Source of the DNA: Candidatus Iainarchaeum sp.
GTDB lineage: Archaea > Iainarchaeota > Iainarchaeia > Iainarchaeales > JAAZKV01
Reading direction: 5' to 3'
Assembly (NCBI GenBank): GCA_026397015.1
Contig: JAPLVR010000005.1
Location: forward strand, 57,231 to 121,230
DNA: 64,000 bases
In this document: positions 57,945-64,000 of the stretch, piece after piece
Numbering within the stretch: the stretch's first letter is position 1
Layout: every line of letters starts with the position of its first letter
Made by a program: the position numbers and the translations under genes
Notes under the pieces: model-generated
What the model saw: the letters and a program-made list of their open reading frames with translations, nothing else
Database searches by the model: none
What the model was told of the DNA's origin: nothing

Positions 57945-58017
57945 AAATACCTTTCGAGAGTGCCATGCCTGTCAACATCATTATGGCGCCAAAAAATAGT
58001 GAACATTTACTGGACAT

Positions 58018-58689
58018 TTATTGCTGCCGTTTGAACGCAAAAGGAATCTCTTTCGCCTTTAAGTCGAGGCTCTTAATTAATCGGCTGAATTCTTCGTAAT
58101 ATTCTTTTTTGTGAATTATTGACAACGTTAACATTTTTGTTTTGCCGCTTTCTTCATAAGAAACTTGAATTGTGATTTCTCTCATCGTTCCAAAAAAAGG
58201 CTTGCATTCCTCAATTTTTTCCGGGAAAGCTTTTTCCATGGCGTGCCAGCCTAACACAATTCCAATTATTTGTGAATAAGAAATTTTTTGTTCAGTATCT
58301 TTAACCAGAAAGAGAAAGTTTGGATAAACATAGCCAATTTCGTCTTGCCCAAAAATTATTTTGTTCCTGTAATGCCCCCAAAAAGCATAAAATAGAACAT
58401 ATCCGCTAAAAAAAATCAGAAAATAAAATACGACCCAAATCGCAAAATTCATGCCGTCGATAGTGCTTCCTGCAAAGCCAGCCGCTGTAAAAATAAATCC
58501 TACAAGACAAACCAAAAGAATTACGAAACCTGGGATGCCTGCGACCAGCAAGAGCAGCCAAACCCCATCCTTCCAGAAATTGGTTTTGTAAACTCTTCCA
58601 GAATCCATTTTTAACGCTTCATGAATTATGAAATGATTGTCAAATAAAATAATTCCAAATTGATAACAATTAATTTTATTCAAATTCAA
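58018..58689 (-). CDS. Hypothetical two-TM membrane protein
   Basis: Two hydrophobic segments, then a PH-like beta-rich region. Confidence 0.45.
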   Translation of the reverse strand: MNLNKINCYQFGIILFDNHFIIHEALKMDSGRVYKTNFWKDGVWLLLLVAGIPGFVILLVCLVGFIFTAAGFAGSTIDGMNFAIWVVFYFLIFFSGYVLFYAFWGHYRNKIIFGQDEIGYVYPNFLFLVKDTEQKISYSQIIGIVLGWHAMEKAFPEKIEECKPFFGTMREITIQVSYEESGKTKMLTLSIIHKKEYYEEFSRLIKSLDLKAKEIPFAFKRQQ

Positions 58690-59104
58690 GCAAATCGTTG
58701 TATTTTATGTTCTGGACGCCTTTTGCTCTTACAAAAATAGTTCCTCCCCTATTTTCTTCTATCTCATCTACTTTTTTGCTTCCTACTCTTAGCTCCGTAA
58801 TTCTTATTTCGCCTTTGCCGATTTCGGACTTCATCCCTTTTTTCAGGGTGCCGGACTCAACCATTCCCGAAACCATCAGTGTGTCTCCTACCTCGTACTT
58901 CCCATCTACCCTGAAGACGCACTGTCCGGAGCTTTTTTTTGAATTTGAAAAATATTTTTCGTCGTCAACCTTTCTAAGGCTTATATTGTCAATTGTTTTC
59001 GCACGGCTCTCGTTTTCCTTTGCAGCCGTTTTTTTGTGGTTCGGGATGCAGACGCCCAGCGGCACGCTTTCCTTTTTCCTTTCTCCGATTCCGAAAATTC
59101 CCAT
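58676..59104 (-). CDS. Small protein with stand-alone EF-Tu domain II-like beta-barrel
   Basis: CVFRVDGKYEVGDTLMVSGMVESGTLKKGMKSEIGKGEIRITELRVGSKKVDEIEENRGGTIFVRAKGVQNIKYNDLLEFE. Confidence 0.6.
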   Translation of the reverse strand: MGIFGIGERKKESVPLGVCIPNHKKTAAKENESRAKTIDNISLRKVDDEKYFSNSKKSSGQCVFRVDGKYEVGDTLMVSGMVESGTLKKGMKSEIGKGEIRITELRVGSKKVDEIEENRGGTIFVRAKGVQNIKYNDLLEFE

Positions 59105-59207
59105 CTAACAAGTTATTGAAGGGAAATAAATAAAAACTGCTTTTTCTCCTTCCTGAGGGGTAGAGAAACCCTTTAATAATAATAAAGGGAAATATATACA
59201 GTTTTGC

Positions 59208-62075
59208 ATGAAACTAGGGATTTTTTTTGGTTTTTTGGTTCTGCTCGTGCTGGCAAATTTGGTGTTTGCGGCGGATTCCAACGATGTTTTGATATCTGAT
59301 GTGAATGTTTCGCCCGCCGCGCTTTATGCCTCAAAAAACGACCAAACGGTTACAATCGATGTCAATGCCGGCAATTTTACCGATGGCTCGCTTGACATGA
59401 ATGTTCTCTTGTTTTATAATGCCGCCTTCGCAGATTCAAATTCGGTTTTGATTGATGTAAACACCTACAAAATAGTGCAATTTACGATGGTTATTTCCGG
59501 AGGCACATACGGGAGTCAGACAATTTTGGCTTCCCTGAACCCGGTTGAAAATGAATCTAATGTGGCTGACAATAATTATTCTGAAGTTGTTTCATTTGAA
59601 AAAATAGATGTGAATGTTTCGTCCGTTTCGCCTGCTGTCGCATCCGGTGCGTTGAGAAAAGGCCGGCGCGCAGAATTTAGTGTAACAGCCATTAACAGCG
59701 GAACTTCTGCAAGAGATGTAAATGTACTTTTCTATTCAAACGGAATCCTCGCGGATTCAAATTCCATTTTGGTTGCTTCAGGCCAGTCCAAAGTTTTTAC
59801 TTTCACAAAAATTTTTTCTGATTTCAATAATGACCTCAACTTTGTTGTCATTCCTGATTTACATGAGTATGAAACCAATGATAATAATTATTATTTGCGC
59901 TACGTTGTCCTGTCGGACCAGAATGATGCCAAAATAACAGGGGTTTCCTTCCTTAACAGCAGATACTCCAACAGACAGCTGAAAGACACAAATTTTTTGA
60001 TAGCTGTCACCGTTGCGAATATTGGGTCCGGCAATTTTAACAGCGATTTAAATGTAAGGCTTTATGTTGACGGGAATTATTCCGATTCGAATACAATTTC
60101 AATCCGTCCGGGCGATTCTAATGTTGTGTACATTACAAAAAACTTTTCAACGGTCGGAACATATGACTTTACTTTGAGCATCGCCCCTTTATCGGATGAA
60201 ACGAGCCTCTCGGACAACAATTCTTCGGCCGTTTTTGTTATTGACGGCAACATGGCAATCCTTCACGCTGTTTCATTTTCTGCAGGCGTTTATCCTGACA
60301 CCAATCAAAGAATTGATTTTAACGCAGGCAACTATGGCCCCACCGCCAATTTAATCCTGCGTCTTTTCAACAAAGACACTAACGCGCTTCTTGATACGGA
60401 AACGGTCTCGATGGGCAAGAATGATAATAACTGGTTGAGCCTTTACACGGGATTTTTGTCTACGAACGGGGTAAACCATTTTACCGCATCGATTGGCAAT
60501 CTTGCCAACGAATATATCTATGATAACAATTTGAACTTCAATATAACAGTTGGAAGCATTTATTCGGGCGATGTAAACCACAGCAATCCGACCAATAATC
60601 CCGGCAGTGGAGACCAAAATAACTTCACGCCCGGAACGGTTGAATCAAATTCAAAAACTGCCACAGTTGCCGCTGATTTGAATGCAGTTTCCGCCTTGGA
60701 AAGTTATTACAGCTCCGCCGAACTGGAAGAGGCAAAATCAAATACGGCTGATGCGAGTTTCACACGAGTCATTGTCAACCTTGCCACTACAAGTTCCACT
60801 GGAAGCGTTACGTATAAAACAAAAATAAAGGTCCACATAAACAAGGCTTTTTCATCTAGTGTAAAAGAATTGAAGGTCGTTGAAATTATACCAAAAACAA
60901 TTGCTTCAAATTCGAGCAAAATAAGTTCCGATATGAACTTCAAGGTTCTCAAAAGCGACCCGATACTAGAGTTTACTCTTTCCCCGAGCCAGGATGTAGT
61001 GTATTATATTGATTCAAATGTAGACACCAACGCGATAAGCGATTTTAATTCGCCGATTATTATGAAAATCACCCTTCAAGAGCAAACCCTGACAGATGAT
61101 GGGGATGCAGACGTTCAAATCGGCGATACTAATAAAGATTCAACTGACCAGAACAATTTAACTGGTTTGGCGGGAATTCTTTCAAAGCTCGGCATCGGGG
61201 GCAGTGCAAATATTGATTTGATTTCAAAGATCGGTTTGTTTGTCGTCCTTATTATTGCCGCGATTTTTGTTGTTTTCAGAATAGCTTCAGAAAAGAAAAA
61301 GAAAGCTCAGGGCATGTCCTCAATCACAATGACCAAATCAAAAATGGAACTCCCTAAATTGGGTGCCAATTGGAGCGGCCTGCCGCCCCTTCCTGCCAAG
61401 CAAATTCCATTACAGGAAACTTCGAACCAATCTCAAAAGCCTGAAATCGGACAACAAAAAACCCCTCTTTCAAAACCTTTTGTCTGGAAGCCTTCGGCTG
61501 AAAAGAAAAGCATTTTTGAATCGTTAAAGTCAAAGCTCTCTTCGATTTCAGTTCCGAAAATGGCCGTTCCAACAGTTCAGGCGCAGCAGCCCCAGTTTTC
61601 GGCGCAGCAGCCGCAGCCGGTTGCGTTGCAAATAGGCAAGATTGCCGAAACCGCGCTGGACAACAGCCCGAGTTCAGGAATTCCTGAGGAGTTCAGCCAG
61701 TGTCTGGACGCGATTGCCATTGCCGAGGCAAAACTTAATTCAATCGGAACTGTTTTTTCAAGAAAGATGATTTGCGAATCCTATATTGACGCGAATAACG
61801 CGCAAAAGGAAAGAACAAAAATAATAATTCAGGTCAAAAAATCTTTTTTGAAAGAAACGAAATCCCTGAATACCATTGAGGCGATTCCAAAGCAAATACT
61901 GGCAGATATCTCAAAATTTAGGTCAGATTCCGCTTCAAAGTTTATCGGGGAAAATGTTGTTGAATTTACTATTGGCATTGATGATGACATCGTTTATTAC
62001 ATCGATGAAAATGTCGGCGTGAACAAAATAATTCTGTTCAAGTCGCCACTCATAACAAAAATAAACAGTTCATGA
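59208..62075 (+). CDS. CARDB-repeat surface protein with a TM helix and a duplicated domain on both sides
   Basis: Signal peptide; repeats with YSNG/DSNSVLI...FTKIFS and ETNDNNY; TM IGLFVVLIIAAIFVVFRI; VVEIIPKTI...VVYYIDSNV and TIEAIPKQI...IVYYIDENV. Confidence 0.75.
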   Translation: MKLGIFFGFLVLLVLANLVFAADSNDVLISDVNVSPAALYASKNDQTVTIDVNAGNFTDGSLDMNVLLFYNAAFADSNSVLIDVNTYKIVQFTMVISGGTYGSQTILASLNPVENESNVADNNYSEVVSFEKIDVNVSSVSPAVASGALRKGRRAEFSVTAINSGTSARDVNVLFYSNGILADSNSILVASGQSKVFTFTKIFSDFNNDLNFVVIPDLHEYETNDNNYYLRYVVLSDQNDAKITGVSFLNSRYSNRQLKDTNFLIAVTVANIGSGNFNSDLNVRLYVDGNYSDSNTISIRPGDSNVVYITKNFSTVGTYDFTLSIAPLSDETSLSDNNSSAVFVIDGNMAILHAVSFSAGVYPDTNQRIDFNAGNYGPTANLILRLFNKDTNALLDTETVSMGKNDNNWLSLYTGFLSTNGVNHFTASIGNLANEYIYDNNLNFNITVGSIYSGDVNHSNPTNNPGSGDQNNFTPGTVESNSKTATVAADLNAVSALESYYSSAELEEAKSNTADASFTRVIVNLATTSSTGSVTYKTKIKVHINKAFSSSVKELKVVEIIPKTIASNSSKISSDMNFKVLKSDPILEFTLSPSQDVVYYIDSNVDTNAISDFNSPIIMKITLQEQTLTDDGDADVQIGDTNKDSTDQNNLTGLAGILSKLGIGGSANIDLISKIGLFVVLIIAAIFVVFRIASEKKKKAQGMSSITMTKSKMELPKLGANWSGLPPLPAKQIPLQETSNQSQKPEIGQQKTPLSKPFVWKPSAEKKSIFESLKSKLSSISVPKMAVPTVQAQQPQFSAQQPQPVALQIGKIAETALDNSPSSGIPEEFSQCLDAIAIAEAKLNSIGTVFSRKMICESYIDANNAQKERTKIIIQVKKSFLKETKSLNTIEAIPKQILADISKFRSDSASKFIGENVVEFTIGIDDDIVYYIDENVGVNKIILFKSPLITKINSS

Positions 62076-62087
62076 AGAGGTGTTTTT

Positions 62088-62273
62088 GTGAGCGTTCCAA
62101 TAATTATGAAAACCGGTGTTTTTACTTTAATTGTTTGCCTGATTCTTGCCTTTGCGGCGCTAATTTATGGAAAAGTTGAAGTTTTCGTTTATTCCGCCCT
62201 CATAGTTATTATTTTCTTTCTGGTGCTTGATACCTTTGAAAGGGAAGCCGTTCGTTTGGGAAAGAAAGTTTAA
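62088..62273 (+). CDS. Small two-TM membrane protein
   Basis: Hydrophobic 61-aa ORF 12 bp after the CARDB gene. Confidence 0.5.
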   Translation: MSVPIIMKTGVFTLIVCLILAFAALIYGKVEVFVYSALIVIIFFLVLDTFEREAVRLGKKV

Positions 62274-62413
62274 ACCCTTCATTTTCCAAAAAAGCCATCT
62301 TTTTAAATTTCACCTGCGTTAATTTTATTGGAGTTTGCCAAGGGCAAGCTTCATCGAGCATCAGCGAAGATGATGCTTTTTGCAAGTCTTTGAAAAAGGT
62401 TGAGACGAAATAG

Positions 62414-62445
62414 TTTTTCGCCAGCCTTTTTTCGGAAAAAGGCTG
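62414..62445. repeat. Dispersed hairpin repeat, copy 3 (5' of tRNA-Ser)
   Basis: tttttcgccagccttttttcggaaaaaggctg. Confidence 0.7.
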
Positions 62446-62446
62446 T

Positions 62447-62613
62447 GCTGGGATGGCAGAGTGGTTAAATGCGGCAGCCTGCTAAACTTTTAACAAAAGT
62501 TTAATCAAAAATGCCCCCCTTGGGGGCGTAAACTTTTGGAAAAGTTTAATCAAAAAAATTTGCGGCGAGCTGTTGCCCTACCGGGCGCCCGAGTTCAAAT
62601 CTCGGTCCCAGCG
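62447..62613 (+). tRNA. tRNA-Ser(GCT) with ~83-nt intron (62485-62567)
   Basis: Acceptor GCTGGGA/TCCCAGC + G; T arm CCGAG-TTCAAAT-CTCGG; anticodon stem GCAGC/GCTGT with loop C T GCT A|A; variable arm GCCC-TACC-GGGC. Confidence 0.88.
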
Positions 62614-62703
62614 TCGAACTCGTAGTTCAAAAACTTACAAAGAGCTCAATTCACTTTAAAAAGAACGGGAACGCGTTTCTGTTCGGGAAAACAGGTGAAT
62701 TGG

Positions 62704-64000
62704 ATGGAAAAAGAGTACGGTTTTCATGGCTACGACCAAAAATTAGGGTATTTGTTGCAAAGGATAAACCCGGAAAAACACGGTTTTGATGAGCGCCAAA
62801 AAGTTAAGAATGTTCGAATTGGGCCCCTTAATTTGACGCCTAATAACAAGGTTGTTCTAGAACGGTACTATTTGGATTTAGTTAACGAGGGTTTAACCAA
62901 ACCCAGAATTCTTTCTTTGTTAGACCAGACGAGCAGGATTCTTGAATGGTTGAATAAGGATTATGACAAGGTAATGGAAGAGGACATAAAAGGGATTGTT
63001 TCGCGTGTAAGAAACGCCGATATAAGCGAATATACCAAATCTGATTACCTTACAAAGCTAAAAAGGTTCGACAAGTGGTTCCATGGCGGCGAAGATTACT
63101 CACCCCTTACCAGAAGAATTCGAACCACGGTTAAAATGAAGGACATGAAATTGCCTTCCGAATTGATAAGCCCTGAGGAGGCAGAGCAACTAATAAACGC
63201 GACCGATACGAGCCGCGACCGAGCCCTAATACATTTGCTTTGGGAGAGTGGCGCCAGGGTCGGCGAGGCAGCGAATCTTAAAATCAAAGACCTTGAATTC
63301 AAAAAAGGAGAATGTCGCGCAATCCTCACAGGCAAGACAGGTTCAAGGCGTGTCCTATTGTTGGAATGTGTTAGAGATATTCAAAACTATGTAAAAGTGA
63401 GAAATGCAAAAAGCCCCGAAGATTACCTTTTTGTTTTAGAAGGCAATAGAAATAAGGGAAAACAAATAACATATGGTGGCGTTGCCAGGGTAATTGATGA
63501 CATTAAAGAAAAAATCAACATGAAAAAAAGACTTCACCCGCACCTCTTTCGGCACTCTCGTGCAACATACTTAGCAAGCAAAGGACTTAGCGAGGCTCAA
63601 CTCTGCATGATATTCGGGTGGATAATAGGCTCAAAGCAAGTCCGCACATACATTCACCTATCAGGCGCACAAGTGGAATCTGCATACAAAAAAATTTACG
63701 GAATGCAAAAACAGGAAGAAACAGAACCACAATTAATTAGATGCCAAGTTTGTGGAGAATTTAACCCGCCAAAAAACGATTCCTGCCAAAACTGCTACAA
63801 CCCACTAACAATACAAGGTGCCCTAAAAATAAAACAAGAAAACGAGCTCCTCCAACACGACAGAAACATTTCACAAAAAGTTTTCGCAGAAGCATTCCGC
63901 CTTGTAAGCGAACAAAAAATAAGCATAGACGAAGCACAAAAACAAGCAATCAAAATAATCGCCCAACAAACACTCCAACAAACAAGGTCAGTACCTGCAC
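62704..64000 (+). CDS. Tyrosine recombinase/integrase with C-terminal zinc ribbon (partial, runs off window)
   Basis: Manual translation MEKEYGFHGYDQKLGYLLQRINPEKHGFDERQKV...; LLWESGARVGEAANL, HPHLFRHSRATYLASKGLSEAQLCMIFGW and QVRTYIHLSG; CQVCGEFNPPKNDSCQNCYNPL. No stop before the window end, so missing from the ORF track. Confidence 0.88.
   Translation, partial: MEKEYGFHGYDQKLGYLLQRINPEKHGFDERQKVKNVRIGPLNLTPNNKVVLERYYLDLVNEGLTKPRILSLLDQTSRILEWLNKDYDKVMEEDIKGIVSRVRNADISEYTKSDYLTKLKRFDKWFHGGEDYSPLTRRIRTTVKMKDMKLPSELISPEEAEQLINATDTSRDRALIHLLWESGARVGEAANLKIKDLEFKKGECRAILTGKTGSRRVLLLECVRDIQNYVKVRNAKSPEDYLFVLEGNRNKGKQITYGGVARVIDDIKEKINMKKRLHPHLFRHSRATYLASKGLSEAQLCMIFGWIIGSKQVRTYIHLSGAQVESAYKKIYGMQKQEETEPQLIRCQVCGEFNPPKNDSCQNCYNPLTIQGALKIKQENELLQHDRNISQKVFAEAFRLVSEQKISIDEAQKQAIKIIAQQTLQQTRSVPA

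Overview
The window looks like a chromosomal segment of a small-genome archaeon, probably DPANN-like. Supporting genes are TFB, histone, Pus10, Hef, NucS, DphB, S8e, pyruvoyl arginine decarboxylase and form III-type RuBisCO; the lineage assignment is an inference. It carries about 60 supportable genes in tight, alternating operons, plus two intron-containing class II tRNA genes. The strongest candidate for an undescribed system is a divergent cluster at about 49.8-55.05 kb. It combines two RimK-like ATP-grasp proteins (one canonical, one with degenerate motifs), a DUF1704/MATCAP-like metallopeptidase, an M29-like aminopeptidase, a RimB-like retropepsin and a GNAT. I read this as a possible peptide-tagging and untagging system. 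Other notable items: a near-identical ~46-bp promoter duplication upstream of RuBisCO and of an unknown ORF; a tyrosine integrase directly downstream of an intron-bearing tRNA-Ser, running off the window and absent from the ORF track; a LAGLIDADG ORF beside an intron-bearing tRNA-Leu; a dispersed hairpin repeat associated with both tRNAs; a 16-copy 8-bp tandem repeat upstream of cysS; a CARDB surface protein with the same domain apparently on both sides of its TM helix; and neighbouring secreted proteins sharing a PPALP(E/Q) C-terminus. All calls come from reading sequence and translations; no database searches were run.
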